In this document: one piece after another, positions 7,545 through 15,256 of the stretch
Layout: the number at the start of each line of letters is the position of its first letter
Numbering within the stretch: the stretch's first letter is position 1
Source: Blastococcus saxobsidens DD2
Lineage (GTDB): Bacteria > Actinomycetota > Actinomycetes > Mycobacteriales > Geodermatophilaceae
DNA: 64,000 nucleotides
Direction: 5' to 3'
Assembly: GCF_000284015.1 (NCBI RefSeq)
Contig: NC_016943.1
Span: forward strand, 2,521,541-2,585,540
Translations under genes and position numbers: made by a program
Notes under the pieces: model-generated
What the model was told of the DNA's origin: nothing
Seen by the model: only the letters and a program-made list of their open reading frames with translations
The model's database searches: none

Positions 7545-7889
7545 ATGGGTGAGCGTTCCTTGCGCGGCAGCCGACTGGGCAGCGTCAGCTACGAGACCGA
7601 GCGGAACACCGCTCCCATTGAGCGGCAGTACGCGGAGTACCGGTGCGCTTCCGGCCACCTGTTCACGGTGCCCTTCGCCGACGACGCGGAGCTCCCCGAC
7701 ACGTGGGAGTGCAAGTTCGACGGCGGCGTGGCGAAGCTGATCGGCGGGGCCGAGCCGGCGCCCAAGAAGGTGAAGCCCCCGCGGACCCACTGGGACATGC
7801 TGCTCGAGCGTCGCAGCGTGGAGGATCTCGAGGAGGTCCTCGCCGAGCGCCTCGAGGTGCTCCGCGGCCGGCGTACGCGCGCCAGCTGA
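7545..7889 (+). CDS. rbpA: RNA polymerase-binding protein RbpA
   Basis: A 114-residue protein matching RbpA along its whole length: an N-terminal tail (RGSRLGSVSYETERN), a small zinc-type core (YRCASGHLF ... TWECKFDG), a basic linker (KKVKPPRTHWDMLLERRS) and a C-terminal sigma-interaction helix (VEDLEEVLAERLEVLRGRR). RbpA binds group 1 and some group 2 sigma factors and helps RNA polymerase open promoters. It is found only in actinobacteria. The ribosome site GAGGACGG precedes the ATG. A SigR-type promoter upstream predicts induction by disulfide stress. It converges with fxsA through a strong shared hairpin. Confidence 0.96.
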   Translation: MGERSLRGSRLGSVSYETERNTAPIERQYAEYRCASGHLFTVPFADDAELPDTWECKFDGGVAKLIGGAEPAPKKVKPPRTHWDMLLERRSVEDLEEVLAERLEVLRGRRTRAS

Positions 7890-7906
7890 ACCCAGCACCA
7901 CAGCGG

Positions 7907-7937
7907 ACGGCCCCGGTGGAACCCCCACCGGGGCCGT
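7907..7937. terminator. Bidirectional hairpin between rbpA and fxsA
   Basis: ACGGCCCCGGTGG (7907-7919) pairs perfectly with CCACCGGGGCCGT (7925-7937) across a five-base loop. It sits between two converging stops. There is no long T-run, which is usual for terminators in this GC range. Confidence 0.75.
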
Positions 7938-7950
7938 TCGGCGTCTGCGG

Positions 7951-8475
7951 TCAGTCCCGCGGGCGATCCCTCGTCGGGCCGTCGACGATCTCGCCCTCGA
8001 CCACCAGGTGCTCCCCGGTCCCGGCGCTCCCGAACGGGCCGGCCGGCGGCACGTGCCCGCTGCGGGTGCTGCCGACCCGGACCGGGCCGCGCACGTGATC
8101 AGGCAGCCGGGCGAGGACGACCCGTGACAGCACCCGGCGCAGCAGCCCGCGCGTGCCGGGCAGCAGGCACAGCAGGCCCAGCAGGTCGCCGATGAACCCG
8201 GGCAGCACCATCAGCAGGCCGCCGACGGCGGCCAGGCCGGCGTCACCGAGTTCCTTCCCGGGCGCCTGCCGCGACGCGGCCCGCGCCCGGAGGTCGGTCA
8301 GCGCACGCCGGCCCTGCCGGGCCAGCAGGATCCAGCCGAGCGCGCTGGTGGCCAGCATGGCGAGGACCGTCCAGCCCACCCCGATCCAGGCGGCCACGAG
8401 CACGAAGACGACCAGTTCGGCCAGCGCGGTCGACCCGACGACCAGGCGCAGCCGCCGGCGCAGCAGGTCAGCCAC
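7951..8475 (-). CDS. fxsA: FxsA family membrane protein
   Basis: A 174-residue integral membrane protein. It starts MADLLRRRLRLVVGSTALAE, has a first helix pair to about residue 50, and then the family core GRRALTDLRAR ... GKELGDAGLAAVGGLLMVLPGFIGDLLG, with the LPGFxxDxxG turn typical of FxsA. E. coli FxsA reduces exclusion of phage T7 by F plasmids when overproduced, but the normal function is unknown. The C-terminal 45 residues are polar and probably cytoplasmic. The neighbourhood rbpA-fxsA-(ppm1)-lnt is conserved in mycobacteria (Rv2050-Rv2053c). Confidence 0.88.
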   Translation of the reverse strand: MADLLRRRLRLVVGSTALAELVVFVLVAAWIGVGWTVLAMLATSALGWILLARQGRRALTDLRARAASRQAPGKELGDAGLAAVGGLLMVLPGFIGDLLGLLCLLPGTRGLLRRVLSRVVLARLPDHVRGPVRVGSTRSGHVPPAGPFGSAGTGEHLVVEGEIVDGPTRDRPRD

Positions 8476-8538
8476 GACGATCCCTCCTCCGGGGCCGGAG
8501 CCCCTTCTCGGCCCGGCGGTGGTCCCGCCGGCTGTGGG

Positions 8539-8741
8539 TCACTGCCCGGGCTCCTCGGCCGGGCGGGGCAGCGGCGGCGGCACCCGGCTCGGCAGCCAGC
8601 CGGCCAGCCGGTCCTGCACCCCCCACACCGTCACCCGTACCCACGCCTCTCCAACGATCGAGCCGCTCATCTTGCTCCGGCCGAGGACGCGCTCGGAGAA
8701 GGTGATCGGTACCTCGGTGACCCGGGCGCCGGCACGAAGAT
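8539..8741 (-). pseudogene. C-terminal fragment of polyprenol-phosphate mannosyltransferase
   Basis: The last 65 codons before the TGA at 8539 read RAGARVTEVPITFSERVLGR and then SKMSGSIVGEAWVRVTVWGV. This is the unmistakable C-terminus of a GT2 dolichyl/polyprenyl-phosphate mannose synthase (the D2 domain of mycobacterial Ppm1). The first ~200 residues, including the nucleotide-sugar DxD site, are absent: the fragment joins directly into the end of lnt in a different frame. The enzyme supplies polyprenyl-phosphate mannose for lipoglycans and protein mannosylation, so a functional copy would have to lie elsewhere. A deletion or a misassembly could equally explain it. Confidence 0.75.
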
Positions 8742-10256
8742 CGCGGGTTCGAACAGCTCCGATGAGCGGACGACGCTGCCGTCGGGCGCCACGATCGCGG
8801 AGATGCCGCTGGTCGCGGCGACCGCCACCGTCCGGCCGTACTCGACGGCGCGCAGCCGGCTCATCGCCAGCTGCTGGGCGCTCTCGTCGGTGTAGCCGAA
8901 CGTCGCGTTGTTGGTCTGGACGACGAGCATGCCGGCGCCCGCGTCCACGACGTCGCGGACCAGGTCGTCGTAGACCACCTCGAAGCAGATCAGGTCGCCC
9001 AGCCGGATGCCGCCCACCTCGAGCAGGCCCTCCTCGTCGCCCGCGGCGAAGTCCCGGCGGACCAGGTCGACCTTCTCGCTGAAGAAGCGGAAGAAGTCCC
9101 GCGCCGGCACGTACTCGGCGAAGGGCACGGGGTGCCGCTTGACGTAGGTGTCGCCCGCGCCGTCCTCCGGCGTCCAGACGATCGCGGTGTTGCTGATGTA
9201 CTCCCCCGGGCCGTCGACGACGGCCCCGACCAGGATCGGCGCGTCGACGGCGTCGGCGGCCCGCTGGATCTGCGTGGCGGCGTCGGCGTTGGTGTAGGGG
9301 TCGATGTCGGAGCTGTTCTCCGGCCACAGGACGACGTCGGGCTGCGGCCGCTCCCCCGCTGCCACGTCGTCGGCCAGCCGCAGGGTCTGCCGGACGTGGT
9401 TGTCCAGCACGGCGCGGCGCTGGGCGTTGAAGTCCAGGCCTGCGCGGGGGACGTCGCCCTGGATGACCGCGACGGTGGCGGTCGGCCCGCCCGCGGTCAA
9501 CGAGGCACCGGGCAGCGGCAGCCAGGCCAGTGCGCCGATCAGCGGCACGGCCAGCACGGCGGCGACCAGCCGCAGCGCCGGACGGCCGGCGCCGCCCCGC
9601 TCCCCCGCCGGACCGCCGGCGGCACGCCGGGACCGCCCGAGGGCTAGCGCGGCGGCGGCCAGCAGGGTGCCCACGAGGGCGACGGCGAAGCTGACCAGGG
9701 GCACGCCGCCATAGGCGGCCAGCGCGAGCAGCGGTCCCTCGCTCTGGGAGAACCCGAGCCGGCCCCACGGGAAGCCACCGAAGGGGAACCGGCCCCGGAT
9801 CGCCTCGTCGGCGACCCAGAGCGCCGCGACCCACACCGGCCACGCCGGCAGCCGCCAGGTGAGCGCGGTCGCACCCCCGAGCAGCGCCAGGAAGAGCGCC
9901 TGGCTGACCGCGAGCGCCAGCCACGGGAACGCGCCGACGTAGATGCCGGTCCAGGAGAGCAGTGGCACGAAGAACGCCAGCCCCATGACCAGGCCCAGCC
10001 AGAGCCCGGTGCGCACCCGGACCCCCCGGACCGCCACGGCCAGCGCGGCCGGCCCCAGGACGGCGAGGGCGGTCAGGTCGTGGCCGGGGAAGGACAGGAA
10101 CATCGCCAGCCCACCGGCGGCGGCGAGCAGCGTGCGCCACGGCGCCCGCAGCGGGCGTCGCCCACCCGCGCCGGGGTGCGCCGTGGATCCCGGCGTGCCG
10201 GGGCCCGGCGACCGCGCGAGCGTGCCCGTCGCCGGCCCACCATCGCCTACGGGCAC
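8667..10256 (-). CDS. lnt: Apolipoprotein N-acyltransferase, truncated C-terminus
   Basis: A 529-residue protein with an N-terminal membrane domain (about 6-7 helices from LLAAAGGLAMFLSFPGHDL) and a nitrilase-like domain. The catalytic triad is intact: Glu in VLWPENSS (about residue 312), Lys in YVKRHPVPFAEYV (about 371) and Cys in GDLICFEVVYDD (about 422). It would add the third acyl chain to lipoproteins. After GISAIVAPDGSVV the chain runs into 24 foreign residues, because the end of the gene is replaced by the mannosyltransferase fragment in another frame; the last strand and C-terminal membrane helix are missing. GTG 10256 is a best guess; the frame stays open to 10691 but is Pro/Gly/Arg-rich there. 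Activity is doubtful. Confidence 0.75.
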   Translation of the reverse strand: MPVGDGGPATGTLARSPGPGTPGSTAHPGAGGRRPLRAPWRTLLAAAGGLAMFLSFPGHDLTALAVLGPAALAVAVRGVRVRTGLWLGLVMGLAFFVPLLSWTGIYVGAFPWLALAVSQALFLALLGGATALTWRLPAWPVWVAALWVADEAIRGRFPFGGFPWGRLGFSQSEGPLLALAAYGGVPLVSFAVALVGTLLAAAALALGRSRRAAGGPAGERGGAGRPALRLVAAVLAVPLIGALAWLPLPGASLTAGGPTATVAVIQGDVPRAGLDFNAQRRAVLDNHVRQTLRLADDVAAGERPQPDVVLWPENSSDIDPYTNADAATQIQRAADAVDAPILVGAVVDGPGEYISNTAIVWTPEDGAGDTYVKRHPVPFAEYVPARDFFRFFSEKVDLVRRDFAAGDEEGLLEVGGIRLGDLICFEVVYDDLVRDVVDAGAGMLVVQTNNATFGYTDESAQQLAMSRLRAVEYGRTVAVAATSGISAIVAPDGSVVRSSELFEPAIFVPAPGSPRYRSPSPSASSAGAR

Positions 10257-10794
10257 GCAGAGCCTCCGCGAGATGCCGGCGCCCCGAGGGGCGGAACGTC
10301 CCCGCACCGCTCGGGCAGGGTCCGGACCGGCGGATTCGCGCGGTCCTGACCCAGCATCCCATTCCGGCCCGGCGGGTGAGCGGGCCTTGCCCCATCCCAC
10401 CCGTCCGGGCTCCGGATCTCCCGCACGGGTCGCGCCGGCGGTCGCCGCACGCGGGCGACGCACCTTCGGGCCGGACGGCTCCTCGCTGGCGGCGAGGGGC
10501 GAGACCGTTGTCTGATGGCGCGGGTCGGCGTGGGCTCCGCCGGGATGCCCGCCTCCGGGTCCGCCGGCGGCGCACCCGTCCCCCACGACCCGGAGGCACG
10601 GACGGCGGCTGCCGGCCGCGCCGGCCGGGGGGCCTGGCGCGCCTGCCGGGAGTGCACGTCGGCGGTGCGTCCGGTCAGGAACTGCAGGCACTGTAAGAAC
10701 GACGGCGGCCCGGAATCGAGATCCCGGGGGCTACGAGTCACAGTGTGATCGGATCGTTACTGATCGTTGCCTTGTCGCCGCGGTCCCGGCCGGC
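10257..10794. other. Gene-free stretch upstream of lnt
   Basis: Several open frames cross this region on both strands, but all read as Pro/Arg/Gly-rich noise. The one distinctive spot is 10738-10769: a perfect palindrome TCACAGTGTGA (10738-10748) followed by the near-repeats ATCGTTAC and ATCGTTGC. It may be a regulator site for lnt transcription. Confidence 0.4.
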
Positions 10795-12339
10795 TCACGC
10801 ACGGCCCAGCGGGACGCCGTCCACGACCAGCAGCCGGCACTCCGGCCGCGACCGGTCGGCGAGAACCCGGGACAGCCCTTCCCCGGTCTCCCACAGGGCG
10901 AGGTCGGCCGGCGCACCGACGGCGAGCGGGCCCGCGGGGTGCTCGGCGCGGGCGGCGAACCAGCCGCCGTGGGTGGCGGCGTCGAATGCGTCGAACGGGC
11001 GCAGGCCGGAGCCGGGCGTGCGGTGGTCGACGGCGGCGTGCACGCCTCCCCACGGGTCCAGCGGCGTGACCGGTGCGTCGCTGCCCAGCGCCAGCGCGAC
11101 GCCGCTGTCGGCGAGGTCGGCGAACGGGTTGGTGGCCAGGGCGCGCGCCACGCCCAGCCGCTCGGCGTACATGCCGGCGTCTCCACCCCAGGCGGCGTCG
11201 AAGGCCGGCTGGACGCTGGCCACCATGTGCCAGTCGCTCATCCGGCCCACCACCTGGGCCGAGGGCATCTCCAGGTGTTCGAGGCGGTGCCGGCAGGCGC
11301 GGACGGCGGCGATCCCCAGCTCGGCGACGACCGCGGCCACCGCGTCCAGCACCTGGGCGACGGCGGCGTCGCCGATGCAGTGGAAGCCGGCCTGGATCCC
11401 GGCCACCGTGCAGGCCCGCACGTGCGCCACCAGCGATGCCGTCTCGAACCGCAGCGCGCCGGACGTGTCGCCCCGGTCGTCGTAGGGGGTGCTGAGGGCC
11501 GCGGTGTGCGAGCCGAGCGCGCCGTCGCAGAAGAGGTCTCCCCCGGCGCCGGCCAGCCCGAGCTCACGGACCAGCTCGAGGCCACCGCGCTCGGAGAGCT
11601 CGCCCCAGTAGCCGAGCACCCGCGGGCCGGGCTCCGCACCGGCCAGGCGCAGCAGCTCACCGAGGTCGTCGGCCGAGGAGACCTCGGGTCCGGCCATCTC
11701 GTGCAGGGTGCCGATGCCCAGCGCGGCGGCGGCCGCCCGGGAGGCCCGCTGGGCGGAGCGGCGCTGGGCGGGCCCGACCGCGCCGTAGGCCGCCTGGCGG
11801 GCGACGTGGTGGGCGTCCAGGCGCAGCCTGCCGTCGGGCGAGAAGCCCGGTAGGTCGGTGATCCCCGGGACGAGGTCCAGCAGTGCGGTCGAGACCGTCG
11901 CGGAGTGGACGTCGACGCGCGCGAGGTAGACCGGCCGGCTCCCGGCCACCGCGTCGAGGTCGGCGCGGGTGAGACCGCGGCGCTCCGGCCAGCCGGTCTC
12001 GTCCCAGCCGGTGCCCAGGAGGATGCCGGCAGGGGTCGCTGCGACGTGTGCCCGCAACGACGCGAGCGCGTCGGCAAGGCTCAGGCTCGAGTGGAGGTCG
12101 AGACCGGTGAGTGCCAGCCCGGCCGCGGTGGCGTGCACGTGGGCGTCGACGAAGGCGGGTGTGAGCAGCGCCCCCTCTCCCCCGATCACCCGGCCGGCAG
12201 CCGGCGCATCGGCGGCCGCACCCAGCCAGGAGATCCGGCCGTCCACGACGTGCACCGCCCTGCCCGGCCGGTCGCCGATGGTCACGTCGGTGAGCAGCAG
12301 CGATCCGCGCACCTGCGCGTCCCCATCGGAACCGCACAT
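10795..12339 (-). CDS. YtcJ-like metal-dependent amidohydrolase
   Basis: A 514-residue amidohydrolase-3 family enzyme. Metal-binding motifs appear in order: DAHVHATA near residue 75, FHCIGDAAV and HRLEHLEM in the middle, and LGSDAPVTPLDPWGGVHAAV near the end, with composite beta-sandwich ends made of the first and last ~60 residues. Members hydrolyse amide or carbamate bonds of poorly known substrates; no specific substrate can be given. ATG 12339 is preceded by GGAGGACGG. It is divergent from the GNAT gene at 12523. Confidence 0.82.
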   Translation of the reverse strand: MCGSDGDAQVRGSLLLTDVTIGDRPGRAVHVVDGRISWLGAAADAPAAGRVIGGEGALLTPAFVDAHVHATAAGLALTGLDLHSSLSLADALASLRAHVAATPAGILLGTGWDETGWPERRGLTRADLDAVAGSRPVYLARVDVHSATVSTALLDLVPGITDLPGFSPDGRLRLDAHHVARQAAYGAVGPAQRRSAQRASRAAAAALGIGTLHEMAGPEVSSADDLGELLRLAGAEPGPRVLGYWGELSERGGLELVRELGLAGAGGDLFCDGALGSHTAALSTPYDDRGDTSGALRFETASLVAHVRACTVAGIQAGFHCIGDAAVAQVLDAVAAVVAELGIAAVRACRHRLEHLEMPSAQVVGRMSDWHMVASVQPAFDAAWGGDAGMYAERLGVARALATNPFADLADSGVALALGSDAPVTPLDPWGGVHAAVDHRTPGSGLRPFDAFDAATHGGWFAARAEHPAGPLAVGAPADLALWETGEGLSRVLADRSRPECRLLVVDGVPLGRA

Positions 12340-12510
12340 CCGCCGCCGTCCTCCCGGGTCGTGGCCCCGCCCGGGGACGGCGGTGCTCCGGCACAGCAGA
12401 CCACGGTCGACGCGCGCGCTTCCCGGCGGCCGGCGTCGTGCTCCCCGCTGCTGTCGCTGTACCCGGCGACGCACCGTCTCGCCCGGGTGGCCGCCGCACC
12501 ACGGCGACGG

Positions 12511-12516
12511 TAGGCA
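12511..12516 (+). promoter_or_regulatory. -10-like box TAGGCA for the GNAT gene
   Basis: TAGGCA ends 6 bases before ATG 12523; it departs from TANNNT only at the last base. Confidence 0.4.
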
Positions 12517-12522
12517 GGAGCG

Positions 12523-13047
12523 ATGGACGTGGTCGAGCAGGTGCGCACCGGGCGGCTACGGCTCCGACCCTGGACGACCGGCGCCGCGGACCTCGCCCGG
12601 CTGGCCGACGTCTACGGCCGGGACGAGGTGACCCGGTGGCTGGGCGGCGGTCCGTCCGTGCCCCCCGCCGAGCTCGTCGCCCGCTGGTCTGCGGTGCACC
12701 AGCTCGACTCCCGCTTCCTCTGCTGGGCCATCGAGCGGCCCGACGGCGTGCCGGCCGGGACGGTGCTGCTCAAGCCGCTGCCGAACGGGGTCGGGGAGGT
12801 GGAGGTCGGCTGGCACCTGCACCCCGACTCGTGGGGCGGCGGCTACGCCACCGAAGCCGCGCGGGCGGTGGTGGACCGGGCGTTCGGGCTCGGCCTGCCG
12901 GAGGTCTACGCCGTCGTACGACCCGGCAACGAGCGGTCGATGGCGGTCTGCAGGCGGCTGGGGATGACACCGCTGGGCCGGATGACCCGGTGGTACGACG
13001 TCGAGCTCGAAGCGTTCCGGCTCATGGCCCCCGTCGTGGTGGAGTGA
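12523..13047 (+). CDS. GNAT N-acetyltransferase, RimJ/RimL-like
   Basis: A 174-residue GNAT protein. It opens with VRTGRLRLRPWTTGAADLAR, the typical RimJ/RimL start, and has the acetyl-CoA loop region VEVGWHLHPDSWGGGYATEAA (quoted in part) followed by NERSMAVCRRLGMTPLGRM, where the last helix carries the conserved N-x-x-S. It should transfer an acetyl group from acetyl-CoA to an amine such as a protein N-terminus or small molecule. The -10-like box just upstream suggests a leaderless transcript. Its stop is 3 bases from the converging acyltransferase stop. Confidence 0.85.
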   Translation: MDVVEQVRTGRLRLRPWTTGAADLARLADVYGRDEVTRWLGGGPSVPPAELVARWSAVHQLDSRFLCWAIERPDGVPAGTVLLKPLPNGVGEVEVGWHLHPDSWGGGYATEAARAVVDRAFGLGLPEVYAVVRPGNERSMAVCRRLGMTPLGRMTRWYDVELEAFRLMAPVVVE

Positions 13048-13050
13048 GCT

Positions 13051-13911
13051 TCAGCGGCGCCGCAGCAGGCCGCTGATCCGGCGGCCCAGCGTCCGCTTGG
13101 TGGTCCGCGTCTCCCGCCCGGCGGCACGCACCGAGTCGGCGGCGGCCGCCTCGGACGGCGTGGGGGCGGTTCCCCCGAGGTGGGCCGGCTGCCACCACCG
13201 GTCGTCGTCGCCGGCCGGCTGGTCGGGGTAGCTGCGCTGGGCCTCGTCCAGCAGCGTCTCCATGGCGGTGCGCACGCGCGCCAGGACTGCAGGGATCTGC
13301 TCGCCGGGCTCGGCGATGATGGGCTCGCCGAAGACGATCGTCACCGGAACGCCGCGACGCAGCTCGACCTTGTGGTTCTTCGTGGCCACCCGGTGGCCAC
13401 CCCACACCGCGGCCGGGATGATCGGCACACCGGAGTCGATCGCCATGCGCGCCGCGCCGGCCTTGAGCTCCTTCACCGTGAAGCTGGTGCTGATCGTCGC
13501 CTCGGGGAAGACGCCGACGACCTCGCCGTCCTTCAGCGCGCGCACGGCGGCCTCGAAGGCGGCGGAACCGGCCTTCCGGTCGACCGGGATGTGCTTCATG
13601 GCCCGCATGAACGGGCCGGCGAGCCAGTGGTCGAACACCGCTGCCTTCGCCATGAACCGCACCAGTCGGTGCTGGGGCAGCGCACCGAGGCCGAGGAAGG
13701 TGAAGTCGAAGAAGCTGACGTGGTTGCTGCAGATGATCGCGCCGCCGGCCGCGGGGACGTGCTCGGATCCGCGGACGTCGAACCGGAAGCGCAGGAGCCG
13801 GAAGACCACCAGCGCGATCCGGATGACGAACCGGTAGGGCTTGTCCCGGGGGTCGGGTGAGGCACCGAACAGCCCCGGACGGACGACGTCACGCCAGCTC
13901 GCGGTGTACAT
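13051..13911 (-). CDS. plsC: 1-acyl-sn-glycerol-3-phosphate acyltransferase
   Basis: A 286-residue acyltransferase. The HxxxxD box is NHVSFFDF and the PEG-like motif is FPEATISTSF, with HIPVDRKAG between. A hydrophobic N-terminal part (FVIRIALVVFRLLRFRF) probably lies along the membrane. It should make phosphatidic acid from lysophosphatidic acid. The last 60 residues are Pro/Arg-rich and variable. A TAGATT box 6 bases before the ATG supports this start and a leaderless message. Confidence 0.88.
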   Translation of the reverse strand: MYTASWRDVVRPGLFGASPDPRDKPYRFVIRIALVVFRLLRFRFDVRGSEHVPAAGGAIICSNHVSFFDFTFLGLGALPQHRLVRFMAKAAVFDHWLAGPFMRAMKHIPVDRKAGSAAFEAAVRALKDGEVVGVFPEATISTSFTVKELKAGAARMAIDSGVPIIPAAVWGGHRVATKNHKVELRRGVPVTIVFGEPIIAEPGEQIPAVLARVRTAMETLLDEAQRSYPDQPAGDDDRWWQPAHLGGTAPTPSEAAAADSVRAAGRETRTTKRTLGRRISGLLRRR

Positions 13912-13917
13912 GCGCGG

Positions 13918-13923
13918 AATCTA
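13918..13923 (-). promoter_or_regulatory. -10 box TAGATT for the plsC-type gene
   Basis: On the minus strand TAGATT ends 6 bases before ATG 13911. Confidence 0.55.
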
Positions 13924-15108
13924 GCTGCTGGCCCCGACGGCCGCCCGGGGGTCCCCTTCCGTGGTGGCGGCGACCGCGGCGCGGACCACGGCGGTGAGGT
14001 CGCCGGTGTCCTGGCGCACGCGGCGCTGGAGATCGGCGCCGGTGCCCCGGGACAGCAGGGCCGCCACCCCGTCGGAGACGCGCTCCTCGTCACCTGCGTC
14101 GGCGAGTGCGGGGCGGACGTGCTCGAGGAGATCGGTGAGGACGGCGGCGGCCGCGACCGGGCGGCCGGTGCGCGGGTGGACGAGGTCCCCGGACAGACCG
14201 GACCGCCCCGCCCGCCAGGCGGCCAGGCGGAGGATCTCCGGCCGCATCTCCGGCACCGCTCCCCCGTCGCGTGCGTCCCGGGCGGCCGTCTCGACCAGAC
14301 CCCGCACCAGGCCGGCCAGCGTGACGGCGTCCTCCACCCTGAGCGCGACGTCGGCCGAACGCACCTCGACGGTCGGCCAGCGCGCCGAGAGCCGGGCGTC
14401 GAAATAGACCATGCCGGCGTCCAGGACCGTCCCGGTCTGCAGCATGGCGTCGACGAGCCGGTGGTAGTCCGCGGCGTCGGCGAATGGCCCGGTGGGGCCG
14501 GCCGAGGGCCACCGCTGCCACACCTGCGACCGGAAGCTGGCGTAGGCGGTGTCCTGCCCCTGCCAGTACGGCGAGTTGGCGGTCATCGCGGTGAGCACCG
14601 GCAGCCAGAGCCGGATCCGGTTGAGGACGGCCACGCCCTCCTCGTCGTCGGCGACCGAGACGTGCACGTGGCAGCCGCAGGTGAGCACGTCGCGGGCGGT
14701 CTGGCCGAAGTCGTCCACCAACCGCCCGTAGCGCTCGCCCGCCGTCGTGACCGGATCGACGGCGACCGGAGAGGTGGCGAGCGCCGCGATCCGTGCTCCG
14801 GCGGCGAGCGCGGCGGCGTCGGCGCGCTCGCGCCAGTGACGTAGCTGGGCATCCACCTCGGCGAGCGTCTCGCAGACCGGCGTCCCCAGTTCGACCTGCT
14901 GCGCCTTGAGCTCGGGTGCCAGGTGGGCCGTCTCCGGGGCGGCGTCGGCATCTCCCCGGTCGGCGCGGTCGTGCTGCTCGACGTCCTCCCCGTCACCGCG
15001 CCGTGCGGCGACGGCCAGCGCCTCGGGGCCCTCGGGTACGGGCACACCGTCGGCATCGACGACCAGCAGTTCTTCCTCGACGCCCATGGTCCGCATCGGA
15101 CCCATCAT
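13921..15108 (-). CDS. Carboxylate-amine ligase, YbdK (glutamate-cysteine ligase 2) family
   Basis: A 395-residue protein. MGVEEELLVVD near the start and DVLTCGCHVHVSVADDEEGV in the middle are the family signatures for the ATP-grasp-like glutamate-cysteine ligase fold. Members have weak gamma-glutamylcysteine ligase activity; in actinobacteria with mycothiol the true role is unclear. An inserted acidic, His/Arg-rich loop (RRGDGEDVEQHDRADRGD) near residues 35-52 looks disordered. Four ATGs lie within the first 13 codons; the first was taken. It is divergent from the orphan gene at 15257. Confidence 0.85.
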   Translation of the reverse strand: MMGPMRTMGVEEELLVVDADGVPVPEGPEALAVAARRGDGEDVEQHDRADRGDADAAPETAHLAPELKAQQVELGTPVCETLAEVDAQLRHWRERADAAALAAGARIAALATSPVAVDPVTTAGERYGRLVDDFGQTARDVLTCGCHVHVSVADDEEGVAVLNRIRLWLPVLTAMTANSPYWQGQDTAYASFRSQVWQRWPSAGPTGPFADAADYHRLVDAMLQTGTVLDAGMVYFDARLSARWPTVEVRSADVALRVEDAVTLAGLVRGLVETAARDARDGGAVPEMRPEILRLAAWRAGRSGLSGDLVHPRTGRPVAAAAVLTDLLEHVRPALADAGDEERVSDGVAALLSRGTGADLQRRVRQDTGDLTAVVRAAVAATTEGDPRAAVGASS

Positions 15109-15168
15109 GCGGGCCGAGATGTCCCCGCGCAGCGCCGGCAGCGGTTGTGCGGCTTGGCGTCGGCGATT

Positions 15169-15188
15169 GGCGCCCGGAGGGCGCCTTT
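15169..15188 (+). terminator. Hairpin with short T-run upstream of the orphan gene
   Basis: GGCGCCC (15169-15175) pairs with GGGCGCC (15179-15185), followed by TTT. It is terminator-like on the plus strand but lies inside a divergent promoter region, so it may insulate the AT-rich promoter from upstream transcription. Confidence 0.45.
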
Positions 15189-15220
15189 GGTTGGCAACGG
15201 CAGGTGACGACAGTTAAAAT

Positions 15221-15250
15221 TTGTATTATTGTTGGGGATAACGGTAGATT
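15221..15250 (+). promoter_or_regulatory. AT-rich promoter of the orphan gene
   Basis: TTGTAT (15221-15226), an 18-base spacer and TAGATT (15245-15250) form a good sigma-70-type promoter, with ATG six bases later. The 15211-15240 stretch is strikingly AT-rich for this genome. Confidence 0.65.
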
Positions 15251-15256
15251 GGTGTC

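Noticed and set aside
10257..10691. N-terminal extension of Lnt to 10691
   Set aside because: The extra 145 residues are Pro/Gly/Arg-rich with no membrane helix; Lnt normally begins just before the first helix.
10738..10748. TCACAGTGTGA as a CRP site
   Set aside because: CRP-type sites need TGTGA-N6-TCACA; here the half sites are in the opposite order with one base between.
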